Assembly (NCBI GenBank): GCA_018813765.1 | Contig: JAHJBC010000012.1 | Coordinates: 1 to 64,000 of the forward strand | Length of the DNA stretch: 64,000 nt | Direction of reading: 5' to 3' | DNA from: Gammaproteobacteria bacterium | GTDB taxonomy: Bacteria > Pseudomonadota > Gammaproteobacteria > Burkholderiales > Gallionellaceae | Shown here: positions 38,013 through 48,442 of the stretch, piece by piece | Layout of the letters: each line of letters opens with the position of its first letter | How positions within the stretch are numbered: position 1 is the first letter of the stretch | Program-made: the position numbers and the translations under genes | Notes under the pieces: model-generated | What the model saw: the letters and a program-made list of their open reading frames with translations, nothing else | Database searches by the model: none | What the model was told of the DNA's origin: nothing

Positions 38013-38660
38013 CTATTCCAGTCCGGGGGCGAAAAGCGTGGAACCCAACTGTTCCAACCGGTCGCTGGCGACGCGGCCGTTCCCGTCCAGCCAGACCTGG
38101 TTCTGGCACAGCCAGCGCACGGCCTGCGGATAGATGCGATGCTCCTCGTGCAACACCCGCGTGGCGAGGCTTTCCGGCGTGTCGTCGCGCAGCACCGGCA
38201 CCGCCGCCTGGATGATGATGGGGCCGTGATCGAGATGCGGGGTGACGAAATGCACGGTGCAACCGTGGATCTTGATGCCGTCCTGCAGGGCGCGCTCGTG
38301 TGTGTCGATGCCTGGGTAGGCAGGTAGCAGCGAGGGGTGGATGTTGATAAGACGGCCGGCATAGTGCTTGACGAAGCCGGTGGTCAGGATGCGCATGAAT
38401 CCGGCCAGCACGACGAGATCGGGCGAGTAGCCGTCGACGACCTGCGCCAGCGCGGCATCGAAACTCTCGCGGTCGGCGAAATCGCGATGCGACAGCACGG
38501 CTGTCGCGATGCCGCGTGCGCGCGCGAAATCAAGTCCCTCGGCATCCGCGCGATTGCTGACGACGGCGGCGATTTGACACGGCAGCTTGGCGTCGAGCAG
38601 GGCTTCCATGTTGCTGCCGCGCCCGGAGATGAGGATGACGATTTTTTTCGGTTGCGGCAT
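38013..38660 (-). CDS. purN: Phosphoribosylglycinamide formyltransferase
   Basis: 215 residues. It opens with KKIVILISGRGSNMEALL, the substrate loop, and contains LAGFMRILTTGFV and the catalytic NIHPSLLPAYPG...H segment. PurN uses 10-formyl-tetrahydrofolate to formylate glycinamide ribonucleotide, step three of purine synthesis. It starts immediately after purM ends, so the two are co-transcribed. Confidence 0.97.
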   Translation of the reverse strand: MPQPKKIVILISGRGSNMEALLDAKLPCQIAAVVSNRADAEGLDFARARGIATAVLSHRDFADRESFDAALAQVVDGYSPDLVVLAGFMRILTTGFVKHYAGRLINIHPSLLPAYPGIDTHERALQDGIKIHGCTVHFVTPHLDHGPIIIQAAVPVLRDDTPESLATRVLHEEHRIYPQAVRWLCQNQVWLDGNGRVASDRLEQLGSTLFAPGLE

Positions 38661-39704
<1,044 letters not shown>

Positions 39705-39768
39705 GTTGAGTTCTCGCTTTCTTCGGGATAAAGTGCTGCACAATTTTCAATCGCGGATTTTACCTGAA

Positions 39769-40827
39769 ATGACTCCCGAACGCTTTGCGGCGCTGTACTG
39801 GCTGGTTGCAGCGATAGCCCTGGCCTGGCTGCTGCACCTGCTCGATCCGGTGCTGACCCCGTTCCTGGCGGCGGGCATTCTGGCCTATATCCTGCAACCG
39901 CTGGTCGCGCGTTCGGCCGGGTGGCGTTATATGTCGCGCACCTCGGCCACGGGGCTGGTGATGTTATTGCTGCTCGTTTCGCTGGTGACCCTGTTGCTGA
40001 TTCTGCTGCCGCTGTTGCGCTACGAGTCGGGGCTGCTGATGGCGAAACTGCCGGAACTGCTGGATATCGTGCGTCAGCGGCTGCTGCCGTTGCTGGAGCA
40101 GTATTTCGGGGTCGCCGCACAATGGGATGCAACAACCTTCAAGGAGCTGTTGAGCGAACACTGGCAGAGCGCCGGCGGCGTCTCGGGCAAGGTGCTGCCA
40201 TGGCTGGGCAGCAGCGGCCTGACCCTGATCAATCTGCTGCTGAACCTGTTGCTGATCCCGCTGGTGATGTTCTACCTGCTGCGCGACTGGCCACTGTTGC
40301 TGCAACGCATCGACGAGTCCATCCCGCGCCGCTGGCACGACAAGACGCGGGAGATAGCCGGCGAGGTGGATGCCGTGCTGGCCGAGTTCCTGCGCGGACA
40401 ATTGTCGGTGATGGTGCTGATGAGCTTGTTCTATGCCATCGCTCTGGCGTTGACCGGCATGCAGTTCGCCCTGCCCATCGGCATCGTCAGCGGCATGCTG
40501 GTGTTCGTGCCCTATCTCGGGGCGGTCATCGGGCTGGTGCTGGCCACGCTGGTGGCGGTGACCCATTTCGACAGCTATATCGGCGTACTCGTAGTCTGGG
40601 GCATCTTTGCCGCCGGGCAGATGCTGGAGGGCATGGTGGTGACGCCCAAACTGGTCGGCGACCGCATCGGCCTGCACCCGCTGGGTGTGATCTTCGCCTT
40701 GCTGGCGTTCGGGCAGTTGTTCGGTTTCTTCGGCGTGCTGCTGGCCCTGCCGATCTCCGCCATGCTGCTGGTCGGCCTGCGCCATTTCCGCGGCTGGTAT
40801 CTCACTAGTCCCTTCTACAAGAACTGA
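39769..40827 (+). CDS. AI-2E-type transporter family protein
   Basis: 352 residues from the ATG at 39769; the frame is open further up, but that would reach into purM. About eight hydrophobic segments are present, with LLIPLVMFYLLRDWP and the conserved PYLGAVIGLVLATLVA and HPLGVIFALLAFGQLFGFFGVLLALP. The family exports autoinducer-2-like or other small molecules in a few tested cases. It sits beside purM and one base before hda, as in many betaproteobacteria. Confidence 0.88.
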   Translation: MTPERFAALYWLVAAIALAWLLHLLDPVLTPFLAAGILAYILQPLVARSAGWRYMSRTSATGLVMLLLLVSLVTLLLILLPLLRYESGLLMAKLPELLDIVRQRLLPLLEQYFGVAAQWDATTFKELLSEHWQSAGGVSGKVLPWLGSSGLTLINLLLNLLLIPLVMFYLLRDWPLLLQRIDESIPRRWHDKTREIAGEVDAVLAEFLRGQLSVMVLMSLFYAIALALTGMQFALPIGIVSGMLVFVPYLGAVIGLVLATLVAVTHFDSYIGVLVVWGIFAAGQMLEGMVVTPKLVGDRIGLHPLGVIFALLAFGQLFGFFGVLLALPISAMLLVGLRHFRGWYLTSPFYKN

Positions 40828-40828
40828 C

Positions 40829-41464
40829 ATGACACAACTGTTGCTGGGCATCGCGCCGGAGTGGGTTCCCACGCTGGACAACTTCGTCGCCGGGCGCAAC
40901 GTCGAACTGCTGTCCGTGCTGCGCCAGGCATTGGAAGTGCAGCAGGGGGCACGCATCGTCTACATATGGGGCGAGGAGGGCAGCGGCAAGAGCCATCTGC
41001 TGCAGGCTGTCGCGGCGGGGGTGGATGCGGCCTACGCTTGCGGCGAAGTGCCGGAGGCCGCGCCGGTGGTGGCGGTTGACGATGTGGGCAAGCTGGATGA
41101 CGCAGCGCAGATCGCGCTGTTCGAACTCTACAATCGCATGCGCGAGAACGGCGGCCTGTTGCTGGCGAGCGGCGATGCAGCACCCGCGCACCTGAAGGTA
41201 CGCGACGACCTGCGCACGCGACTCGGCTGGGGACTGGTATACCAGGTGCATGCACTCAACGACGCCGAAAAGGCACAGGCCCTGCGGCAGCACGCGCAGG
41301 CGCGCGGACTCGAATTGCCGGACGAGGTGACGACCTATCTGCTGCGCCACGGGCGCCGCGACCTGCCCGCGCTGCTGGCGACGCTGGATGCGCTGGACGA
41401 GCATTGCCTGCGCCTCAAGCGCGCCGCTTCGGTACCCATGCTGAAGGAAGTGATGCGCGCCTGA
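40829..41464 (+). CDS. hda: DnaA inactivator Hda (short DnaA-like ATPase)
   Basis: 211 residues without a DNA-binding domain, only the AAA core. Walker A GEEGSGKS is at 48-55 and VVAVDDVGKL is the Walker B. The N-terminal QLLLGIAP resembles the clamp-binding motif by which Hda contacts the beta sliding clamp. Hda promotes ATP hydrolysis by DnaA after initiation. The start follows the permease stop by one base. Confidence 0.85.
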   Translation: MTQLLLGIAPEWVPTLDNFVAGRNVELLSVLRQALEVQQGARIVYIWGEEGSGKSHLLQAVAAGVDAAYACGEVPEAAPVVAVDDVGKLDDAAQIALFELYNRMRENGGLLLASGDAAPAHLKVRDDLRTRLGWGLVYQVHALNDAEKAQALRQHAQARGLELPDEVTTYLLRHGRRDLPALLATLDALDEHCLRLKRAASVPMLKEVMRA

Positions 41465-41488
41465 ATGTGGCGGAAAAGGTATGCCGAT

Positions 41489-41517
41489 TTGACAAAGCGG
41501 GTGCGGCTGATTAGCTT
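41489..41517 (+). promoter_or_regulatory. Possible promoter of the beta-barrel protein gene
   Basis: A perfect TTGACA at 41489-41494 is followed by a 17-base spacer and TAGCTT at 41512-41517. The first base is within 30 bases of the hda stop, and the gene starts about 45 bases after the -10. Confidence 0.4.
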
Positions 41518-41559
41518 TGCGGCGTTGCAAGGGGGTGTTATCAATTACATGGGAGAGAA

Positions 41560-42237
41560 ATGATGAAGATAAGATTGGGGATGTTGGCACTGTGTGCTTC
41601 GTTCGCGACCGCTGTGCAGGCAGAAGGACTGGGCGTTTACATCAACGGCGGCACGACCGGCTTCGGCCTGGGGCTGGCGACCGGTACGGATACTTTGACC
41701 GGGCGTTTGAGTTTCGATACCTGGAAACGTACGTTCACGCAGAACGACAGCAATGGCAGCTACACCGGCGACCTCAAGCTGCAGAACCTCTCCGCGCTGG
41801 TCGATTGGTATCCGTTCGCCGGGACGTTCCGGACCACTTTCGGCCTGGTCGCCAACGGCAACAAGGCGACCTTGAAGGCCAATGCGGTAAGCGGGACATA
41901 CACTTTCGATGGAACTCCGTACGACGTCAACGATGTAGGTTCGTTTTCCGCCGAGATGAAGTTCAACAGCACCGCCCCCTATCTGGGCGTGGGCTGGGGC
42001 AATCCGGTCGCCAAGGACAAAACCTGGGGCTTTGTGATGGATCTCGGTGTGATGTTCCAGGGCGCGCCCAAGGTTACTGCAACGGCGACTTGTAGCGCGT
42101 CATATGCCACCAATTTCCCTGCGGATTGTGCTCAGATGCAAAGCGATGTGGCAGCGGGTGCGACCCAACTCGAAGAAGACCTGAAGGACTACAAGTACTA
42201 TCCGGTCGTCTCGGTGGGACTGTCCTACCGTTTCTGA
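41560..42237 (+). CDS. Small outer membrane beta-barrel protein
   Basis: 225 residues with a signal peptide (MMKIRLGMLALCASFATAVQA) and alternating hydrophobic strands, ending SVGLSYRF with a C-terminal Phe that fits outer membrane insertion. Glycine-rich strands resemble OmpW-like or eight-strand barrels, but no family is certain. A GGGAGAG ribosome binding site precedes it, and it has its own promoter-like site and terminator. Confidence 0.7.
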   Translation: MMKIRLGMLALCASFATAVQAEGLGVYINGGTTGFGLGLATGTDTLTGRLSFDTWKRTFTQNDSNGSYTGDLKLQNLSALVDWYPFAGTFRTTFGLVANGNKATLKANAVSGTYTFDGTPYDVNDVGSFSAEMKFNSTAPYLGVGWGNPVAKDKTWGFVMDLGVMFQGAPKVTATATCSASYATNFPADCAQMQSDVAAGATQLEEDLKDYKYYPVVSVGLSYRF

Positions 42238-42259
42238 TCCGCGCATCAAGTACATATCC

Positions 42260-42289
42260 GGGCCTGCAGAGATGCAGGCCCTGTTTTTT
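42260..42289 (+). terminator. Rho-independent terminator after the beta-barrel gene
   Basis: A perfect 9-bp stem GGGCCTGCA / TGCAGGCCC with a GAGA loop is followed by TGTTTTTTC. It separates the beta-barrel gene from the HAD phosphatase gene. Confidence 0.85.
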
Positions 42290-42300
42290 CGGTGAACATC

Positions 42301-42963
42301 ATGAATCTGGCTTTATTCGATCTGGACAACACCCTGCTTTCCGGCGACAGCGACTTCGAGTGGTCGCAGTTCCTGATCGAGCAGGGGGTACTCGACCGCG
42401 AACTGTTCGAGGCGAAGAACCTGGCTTTCTACGAGCAGTACAAGGCGGGCACGCTGGATATCCACGAGTTCCTCGATTTCCAGTTGAAGCCGCTGTCGCG
42501 CCATGCGCGCACGGTGCTGGACGACTGGCACGAAGAATTCATGCGGCGCAAGGTGCGCCCGATGATGGGCGACAAGGCGCGTCAACTGGTGGCGAAGCAC
42601 CATGCCGCAGGCGATGTGTGCGCAATCGTCACCGCCACCAATAGTTTCGTGACCGCGCCCATCGCGCGCGAGTTCGGCGTGGCGCACCTGATCGCCACCG
42701 AGCCTGAGCAACGCGATGGCGAATTCACCGGCAATGTCGAAGGCATCCCCAGCTTCCGCGAGGGCAAGGTGTTGCGCATGGAGAACTGGCTGGCCGAACA
42801 CGGCTGGAGCTGGGGCAGTTTCGACCAGTCCTGGTTCTACAGCGATTCCCTCAACGACCTGCCGCTACTGGACAAGGTCAGGTATCCCGTCGCCGTCGAT
42901 CCCGACGATACCTTGCGAAAACACGCTCAAAAACAAGGCTGGACCATCATTTCCCTGAGGTAG
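42301..42963 (+). CDS. HAD-family phosphatase (HAD-IB, SerB-like)
   Basis: 220 residues from the ATG at 42301. Catalytic motif I reads LALFDLDNTLLSGDSD, motif II is in CAIVTATNSF, and motif IV is in WFYSDSLNDLPLLD. The cap region resembles HAD-IB proteins related to phosphoserine phosphatase and CicA. The substrate is unknown. A GTG 9 bases upstream is an alternative start. It lies before pcnB, as in several betaproteobacteria. Confidence 0.85.
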   Translation: MNLALFDLDNTLLSGDSDFEWSQFLIEQGVLDRELFEAKNLAFYEQYKAGTLDIHEFLDFQLKPLSRHARTVLDDWHEEFMRRKVRPMMGDKARQLVAKHHAAGDVCAIVTATNSFVTAPIAREFGVAHLIATEPEQRDGEFTGNVEGIPSFREGKVLRMENWLAEHGWSWGSFDQSWFYSDSLNDLPLLDKVRYPVAVDPDDTLRKHAQKQGWTIISLR

Positions 42964-42988
42964 CCGAAGGCCGCCAGAAGGGGCGGTG

Positions 42989-42994
42989 TATAAT
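42989..42994 (+). promoter_or_regulatory. Possible -10 box of pcnB
   Basis: TATAAT is followed by a CCGCCC discriminator, 46 bases before the pcnB ATG. No good -35 is seen 17 bases upstream. Confidence 0.35.
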
Positions 42995-43039
42995 CCGCCC
43001 GTCGCCGCAACCCCCGCGGCGATTTCAACTTTTCTGACG

Positions 43040-44386
43040 ATGATTAAACGATTGTTCAAACGCGTGTTCGGCAAGGCTGCTCCGGTAAGGGTGGTTGGCG
43101 CCGCGCATGTGATCCCTTACGAAAAACATGGCGTGGGCAGCGAAGGCATCAGTTATGGCGCGCGTCGCGTCACCGACGGCTTGCAGGCAGCCGGGTTCCA
43201 GGCCTATGTGGTGGGCGGCGCCGTGCGCGATCTGCTGCTTGACCGCGAACCCAAGGATTTTGACGTTGCCACCGATGCCACGCCGGAAGAAGTGAAGCGC
43301 GTTTTCCGGCGCGCGCGCATCATCGGGCGGCGTTTCCGCCTGGTGCACGTGATGTTCGGCGAAGAGACGGTGGAAGTGTCCACCTTCCGCCGCGCCATCG
43401 ATGCCGAGGATGCCGAGACCGATGCGCACGGCCGCATCCTGCGCGACAACGAATTCGGCGACCAGCAACAGGACGCGGCGCGGCGCGACTTCACCGCCAA
43501 CGCGCTGTTCTACGATCCCAGTACGCAAGAGATATTCGATTTCCACCGTGGCTACGAAGACATCCGCGCCAACGTGCTGCGCATGATCGGCGACCCCGAA
43601 GTGCGTTACCGCGAAGACCCGGTGCGCATGCTGCGCGCGGTGCGCCTCTCGGCCAAGCTGGGCATGAAGCTCGACCCGGCGACCGCGGCACCCATCTCCA
43701 AGATGAAGGAACTGCTGAACAACGTGCCGGAAGCGCGAATGTTCGACGAGATGCTCAAGCTGCTGTTGTCCGGCCATGCGCTGGAATGCATCAAGAAACT
43801 GCGCGCCATGGACCTGCACCACGGCATGCTGCCCATGCTGGACGTGATCCTCGAACAGCCGATGGGCGAGAAGTTCGTCATGCTGGCGTTGCAGAACACC
43901 GACCAGCGCATCGCCGAGGAGAAACCCACCTCGCCCGCCTTCCTGTTCGCCGCGCTGTTGTGGCACGAGGTGCTGGCCGCCTGGAAGGCCAAGCAGGAAG
44001 CCGGCGAGAAGCCGATAGGCGCGATGCATGCGGCGATGGACGACGTGCTGGAGCGCCAGCGCGCGCAGCTTTCTATCCCGCGCCGCTACGACACGGTGAT
44101 GAAGGAGTTGTGGCTGATGCAGCCGCGCTTCGAGCAGCGCGGCGGGCAACGTCCCTTGCGCCTGCTGGCCTTGCCGCGTTTCCGCGCCGCCTATGATTTT
44201 ATGCTGCTGCGCTGCCAGAGCGGCGAGGCGGATACCGAGCTGGGCACCTGGTGGGAAGAGTTCCAGCATGCGAGCGAGGAGCGCCGAGCCGAGATGCTGT
44301 TGCCGGACACCGGCGGGCCGAAGAAGCGCCGTCGGCGCAGCAAGAAGCCCGGTGCTTCAGTGCAATCCGAACTGCCGATAGATTGA
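43040..44386 (+). CDS. pcnB: Poly(A) polymerase I
   Basis: 448 residues from the ATG at 43040, giving MIKRLFKRVFG. The nucleotidyltransferase core has YVVGGAVRDLLLDREPKDFDVATDA with Asp73 and Asp75, then RRDFTANALFYD. The C-terminal end is Lys/Arg-rich (KKRRRRSKKPG), a bacterial poly(A) polymerase trait. It adds 3' tails that speed RNA decay. A tRNA nucleotidyltransferase is less likely given the basic tail and length. Confidence 0.93.
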   Translation: MIKRLFKRVFGKAAPVRVVGAAHVIPYEKHGVGSEGISYGARRVTDGLQAAGFQAYVVGGAVRDLLLDREPKDFDVATDATPEEVKRVFRRARIIGRRFRLVHVMFGEETVEVSTFRRAIDAEDAETDAHGRILRDNEFGDQQQDAARRDFTANALFYDPSTQEIFDFHRGYEDIRANVLRMIGDPEVRYREDPVRMLRAVRLSAKLGMKLDPATAAPISKMKELLNNVPEARMFDEMLKLLLSGHALECIKKLRAMDLHHGMLPMLDVILEQPMGEKFVMLALQNTDQRIAEEKPTSPAFLFAALLWHEVLAAWKAKQEAGEKPIGAMHAAMDDVLERQRAQLSIPRRYDTVMKELWLMQPRFEQRGGQRPLRLLALPRFRAAYDFMLLRCQSGEADTELGTWWEEFQHASEERRAEMLLPDTGGPKKRRRRSKKPGASVQSELPID

Positions 44387-44393
44387 TAGATTG

Positions 44394-44873
44394 ATGGAAC
44401 ACATGGCATTCATTGGACTGGGCAGTAATTTGTCCGATCCCGTTGCACAGGTGTCGCATGCGCTGGATGCGCTGGATGGCTTGCCGCAGACACGCGTGCT
44501 GAAAAGATCGTCGCTGTACCGCAGCGCGCCGGTGGGATTTCTGGAACAACCGGATTTCATCAATGCGGTGGCACAACTGGAGACCGGGTTGACGCCGCGC
44601 GAACTGTTGGACGCGCTGCTCGCGCTGGAGCATGAATGCGGGCGCACGCGCGAATTCCGCAATGCGCCGCGCACGCTGGACCTGGATGTGTTGCTGTACG
44701 ATGACCTTGTGCATCACGAGCATGGTCTGACCATCCCGCATCCGCAGATGCACCTGCGCGCGTTCGTGTTGCAGCCACTGCTGGAGATCGCGCCGGATTG
44801 CGTGATTCCGGGTGTTGGCCCGGCGGCGGATATGGCGTCGCGATGCGAAGGACAAGCACTGGAGCGGCTATAG
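44394..44873 (+). CDS. folK: 2-amino-4-hydroxy-6-hydroxymethyldihydropteridine pyrophosphokinase
   Basis: 159 residues from the ATG at 44394; an ATG at 44403 and a TTG at 44391 are other choices, and no clear ribosome binding site decides. It opens with MAFIGLGSNLSDP. The conserved LERECGRTRxxRxxPRTLDLDVLLY pattern is seen as HECGRTREFRNAPRTLDLD. FolK transfers pyrophosphate from ATP in folate synthesis. The next gene starts directly after its stop. Confidence 0.96.
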   Translation: MEHMAFIGLGSNLSDPVAQVSHALDALDGLPQTRVLKRSSLYRSAPVGFLEQPDFINAVAQLETGLTPRELLDALLALEHECGRTREFRNAPRTLDLDVLLYDDLVHHEHGLTIPHPQMHLRAFVLQPLLEIAPDCVIPGVGPAADMASRCEGQALERL

Positions 44874-45518
44874 ATGCCCCTGAGTAAATATCGATATATC
44901 GTGGTGGAAGGCCCCATCGGCGTGGGCAAGACCAGTCTCGCGCAGCGGCTGGCGGATTTTGCCGAGGCACATCCTTTGCTGGAGAAACCACAGGAAAATC
45001 CCTTCCTCGCCAACTTTTATCAGGACCCGGCACGCTACGCGCTGCCCACGCAACTGTTCTTCCTGTTTCAGCGCATCAACGAAGCGCGCGACCTTGCGCA
45101 GATGGACCTGTTCCGTAGCCGCACCATCTCCGATTACCTGTTCGAGAAAGACGCGCTGTTCGCGCGCCTGACCCTGAGCGACGACGAATACAAACTCTAC
45201 CAGTCAATCTATCAGGGACTGGCGCCGCAGGCTCCGGCGCCCGATCTGGTGATCTATCTGCAAGCCCCGACCTTCATGTTGTCCGAGCGCGTGCGCCGTC
45301 GCGGCAACCGCTACGAACGCCCTATCCAGGACGACTATCTGGAGAAGCTGTCGGCCAGCTACGGCGAGTTCTTCCACCATTACGACGATGCGCCGCTGCT
45401 GGTGGTGAACAGCGAGCACCTGAATTTCGTGGATAATGCAGACGACTTCGACCTGCTGCTCGACCGCATCGCGAAGATGAAGGGGCGCAGGGAATATTTC
45501 AACGTGGGCAGGGATTAA
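44874..45518 (+). CDS. Deoxynucleoside kinase
   Basis: 214 residues. The P-loop GPIGVGKT is at 13-20, and LFFLFQRINEARDL, a DRS-like region (FRSRTISDYLFEKD) and the lid Arg motif RVRRRGNRYE follow. It belongs to the dNK/dGK family, which phosphorylates deoxyribonucleosides. Its place between folK and panB is typical of betaproteobacteria. It starts directly at the folK stop. Confidence 0.88.
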   Translation: MPLSKYRYIVVEGPIGVGKTSLAQRLADFAEAHPLLEKPQENPFLANFYQDPARYALPTQLFFLFQRINEARDLAQMDLFRSRTISDYLFEKDALFARLTLSDDEYKLYQSIYQGLAPQAPAPDLVIYLQAPTFMLSERVRRRGNRYERPIQDDYLEKLSASYGEFFHHYDDAPLLVVNSEHLNFVDNADDFDLLLDRIAKMKGRREYFNVGRD

Positions 45519-45552
45519 AGCACCCCGCAGTAAGCTGCGGAGTATTGCTTGT

Positions 45553-45636
45553 GTAGGATGGGTTGAGCATAGCGATACCCATCGCTTGTTGGCCGTCCGG
45601 AATTTGATGGGTATCGCTGCGCTCAACCCATCCTAC
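45553..45636. repeat. REP-like palindrome, copy 2
   Basis: Arms at 45553-45582 and 45607-45636 match the 30-base arm of the element at 32665 apart from two changes in the left arm. The loop is longer (24 bases). It lies between the kinase and panB, both on the plus strand. Confidence 0.9.
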
Positions 45637-45701
45637 GACTTGACTGGCGTTGTTTGCCAGGTCGAATGGCTGGAGGTTGAATCAGAGTTGGAGAGAGGGA
45701 G

Positions 45702-46499
45702 ATGATGAGAACGACACTAAGCAAACTCCAATCTATGCGGGACAAGTGCGAGAAGATCGCCGTGCTGACCTGTTACGACGCCAGCTTTGCCACCCTGCTG
45801 GAGAACAACGGCGTCGACGTGCTGCTGGTTGGCGATTCGCTGGGCATGGTGGTGCAGGGGCGCGAGAGCACCTTGCCCGTCACCATCGAACAAATGGCTT
45901 ACCACACCGCCTGCGTCGCTGCAGGTGCGCAACAGGCCTTCATCGTCGCCGACATGCCCTTCGGCACCTCGCAGTTCTCCGCGCGCGAGACCTTCGCCCA
46001 TGCCGTGCAACTGATGCAGGCAGGGGCCGAGATGGTCAAGCTGGAAGGCGGTGCCGAGATGGCCGAGACCGTCGCCTTCCTCACCTCGCGCGGCATCCCC
46101 GTCTGCGCCCACATCGGCCTCACCCCGCAATCGGTCAACCAGCTCGGTGGCTACAAGGTGCAGGGCAAGACCGATGCCGCCGCGAAGAAATTGCTGCAGG
46201 ACGCCAAAGCCTTGCAGGACGCAGGCGCGGGCATGATCGTGCTCGAAGCCATCCCCGCCACGCTCGGCGCGCAAGTCACCAAACAACTGCACATCCCCAC
46301 CATCGGCATCGGCGCGGGCGCGGCTTGTTCCGGCCAGGTGCTGGTGGTGTACGACATGCTCGGCATCTATCCCGGCAGGAAGGCGCGCTTCGTGAAGGAT
46401 TTCATGCAGGGCGCCGGTTCTGTCGCGCAGGCTGTGGCGAACTATGTTGCCGAAGTGAAGTCCGGCAAGTTCCCGGCGGCAGAGCACAGTTTTTCCTGA
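45702..46499 (+). CDS. panB: 3-methyl-2-oxobutanoate hydroxymethyltransferase
   Basis: 265 residues; two ATG codons in a row at 45702 and 45705 are possible, after a GGAGAGAGGGAG site. It shows [28 protein letters not shown] and [17 protein letters not shown]. PanB makes ketopantoate, the first committed step to pantothenate and coenzyme A. panC and panD lie downstream, separated from it by two unrelated genes. Confidence 0.97.
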   Translation: MMRTTLSKLQSMRDKCEKIAVLTCYDASFATLLENNGVDVLLVGDSLGMVVQGRESTLPVTIEQMAYHTACVAAGAQQAFIVADMPFGTSQFSARETFAHAVQLMQAGAEMVKLEGGAEMAETVAFLTSRGIPVCAHIGLTPQSVNQLGGYKVQGKTDAAAKKLLQDAKALQDAGAGMIVLEAIPATLGAQVTKQLHIPTIGIGAGAACSGQVLVVYDMLGIYPGRKARFVKDFMQGAGSVAQAVANYVAEVKSGKFPAAEHSFS

Positions 46500-46520
46500 C
46501 CAGCATTCTTTGGGGTGAAC

Positions 46521-47600
46521 ATGAACCAACCCTCACGTCACGAAGCCCAGCAACGCGCCGACCAGATCCGCGTCTTCCAGCGCGAACTGGCACAACTCGA
46601 AAGCGAGGGTGTGCTCGCGCTGAGCGCAGAACAAGGCCGGCGGGTGGATGAGCATCACCGCCAGTTGCTGGGGCAATATGCGCAGAGTTTCGACATCGAC
46701 CGTGACCAGCGCGCCAGCCAGATGTCGCTGGGCATGCGTATCGCTTCGCTGTTCGGCGCGCTGGCATTGTCGGCCAGCGTGTTCTTCCTGTTCTACCAGT
46801 TCTGGGGCTGGCTCGCGACCGGCGTGCAAGTAACCATCCTGATCGCCGCGCCGCTGCTGATGCTGGGCGTTACGCTGCTGATCCAGCGCCGGGATTCGTC
46901 CGGTTATTTCGCCAAGCTGGCCGCGCTGGTGACCTTCGCCTGCTTCGTGCTGAACATCAGCATGCTGGGGCAGATATTCAACATCACCCCTTCCGACAAG
47001 GCGTTGCTGCCCTGGGCGGCGCTGGCCTTCCTGCTGGCTTATGCCTGCGACCTGCGCCTGCTGCTGGTGGCGGGTATCCTGTGCTTGATCGCTTATGTCT
47101 CCGCGCGCACCGGCACCTGGGGTGGCATGTACTGGCTCAGTTTCGGCCAGCGTCCGGAGAACTTCTTCCCCGCCGCGCTGTTGTTGCTGGTCGTGCCGCA
47201 GTTTGTGCCGCACCGGCGCTTTGCCGATTTTCCGCCCATGTATCGCATCTTCGGCCTGCTCGCCTTCTTCCTGCCGGTGCTGGTGATGGGCAACTGGGGC
47301 TACTCCAGCTATCTCGACTGGGATGTCGATCTCGTCGAGGGCTTCTATCAGGTAGTCGGTTTTGTTACCTCCGCCTTGGCGGTGTGGCTCGGGGTGCGCA
47401 GGCAATGGCCGGAGGTGATCAACACCGGCGTCACCTTCTTCATCATCTTCCTCTACACCAAGATCTTCGACTGGTGGTGGGAGGTGATGCCCAAATACCT
47501 GTTCTTCCTTGTGCTTGGTCTGGTGGCCGTGCTGTTCCTGGTGGTGCTCAAGCGGCTGCGCGCGAACGATTACAAACTGCTCAAGGGGGATGCGTCATGA
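46521..47600 (+). CDS. DUF2157-domain membrane protein
   Basis: 359 residues from the ATG at 46521 (a GTG at 46515 is an alternative). After an N-terminal helical DUF2157-like region (RVFQRELAQLESEGVLAL), about ten membrane helices follow. No catalytic motif is seen. It lies between panB and panC and shares a 4-base overlap (ATGA) with the next gene, so the two probably work together. Function unknown. Confidence 0.75.
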   Translation: MNQPSRHEAQQRADQIRVFQRELAQLESEGVLALSAEQGRRVDEHHRQLLGQYAQSFDIDRDQRASQMSLGMRIASLFGALALSASVFFLFYQFWGWLATGVQVTILIAAPLLMLGVTLLIQRRDSSGYFAKLAALVTFACFVLNISMLGQIFNITPSDKALLPWAALAFLLAYACDLRLLLVAGILCLIAYVSARTGTWGGMYWLSFGQRPENFFPAALLLLVVPQFVPHRRFADFPPMYRIFGLLAFFLPVLVMGNWGYSSYLDWDVDLVEGFYQVVGFVTSALAVWLGVRRQWPEVINTGVTFFIIFLYTKIFDWWWEVMPKYLFFLVLGLVAVLFLVVLKRLRANDYKLLKGDAS

Positions 47601-48442
47601 TGAAGTGGTCGCACACGCTGATTGCAGGCGGCGCCATCATCCTGCTGACCAATGCCGTGGCGCTGGGCGGTGTTGCCTACAACCGCAGCGGTGAGCCGGA
47701 GAGCCAGTTGCAACTGACGCAACGCGAGTTGAACCGTTCCTACACGTTCTCGCGCAAGGACAACAGCGGTATCACGCTGTCGCTGAACTGGCGTTTCGAG
47801 CAGGCAGAACTCAACGAATACAATCTCGGCATGTATTCCGGCCGCTGGGGTAATCCTGTCTGGCTGGACAAAGACAAGCTGGTACAGCTCGGCTTCGACG
47901 TGGAGAAGCTGGCTGCCACGCAGGATTATCGGCAGCGCAACAAGGAGTTTCAGCCCAAGGAGGTGTTGCTGGTGCTGGAGCTGGATGATCGGGCTTACCG
48001 CCATCACCTGCAGCGCACGCGCGAATATCTCGAAGAGAGCAGGAGGCTGCTGGCGGCATCGCCCGCCAATACCGAGATGCAGCGCAAGGCCAAGAGCGCC
48101 GAGGAGAACTACAAGAGCGAAGTGGAAACAGGTAGCCGCCTGTTCGTGATCGACGCGGGGCTGGACCTGGACGCCTTGCGTGCCGCCTATCCCGATCACA
48201 AGCGCTATGCCATCCTGCACGGGCTGATCCGCCCGGCCGATATACACATCAAGAACCAGACGGTGATCGGGGGCAATATCTCCGAGTTACATGCGGGGCT
48301 CATCAATGTGCCGCTGGACAAGCGGCAGGTATTGAGCGGTTCCGACCCCTATGAGGTCACCGTCGCGTTCGGCAAGCGGCTGGAACCCTGGATCATTTCG
48401 GCCTCCAGAAGCACTCCGACAAGCAAAGCAGAACAACCGTGA
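47597..48442 (+). CDS. DUF4824-like exported protein
   Basis: 281 residues from the ATG at 47597 with an N-terminal anchor or signal ([22 protein letters not shown]). It continues with [22 protein letters not shown] and a long charged middle. It resembles the DUF4824 family often found after DUF2157 genes; this is recalled, not verified. Its stop overlaps the panC start (TGATG). The role is unknown. Confidence 0.65.
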   Translation: MMKWSHTLIAGGAIILLTNAVALGGVAYNRSGEPESQLQLTQRELNRSYTFSRKDNSGITLSLNWRFEQAELNEYNLGMYSGRWGNPVWLDKDKLVQLGFDVEKLAATQDYRQRNKEFQPKEVLLVLELDDRAYRHHLQRTREYLEESRRLLAASPANTEMQRKAKSAEENYKSEVETGSRLFVIDAGLDLDALRAAYPDHKRYAILHGLIRPADIHIKNQTVIGGNISELHAGLINVPLDKRQVLSGSDPYEVTVAFGKRLEPWIISASRSTPTSKAEQP

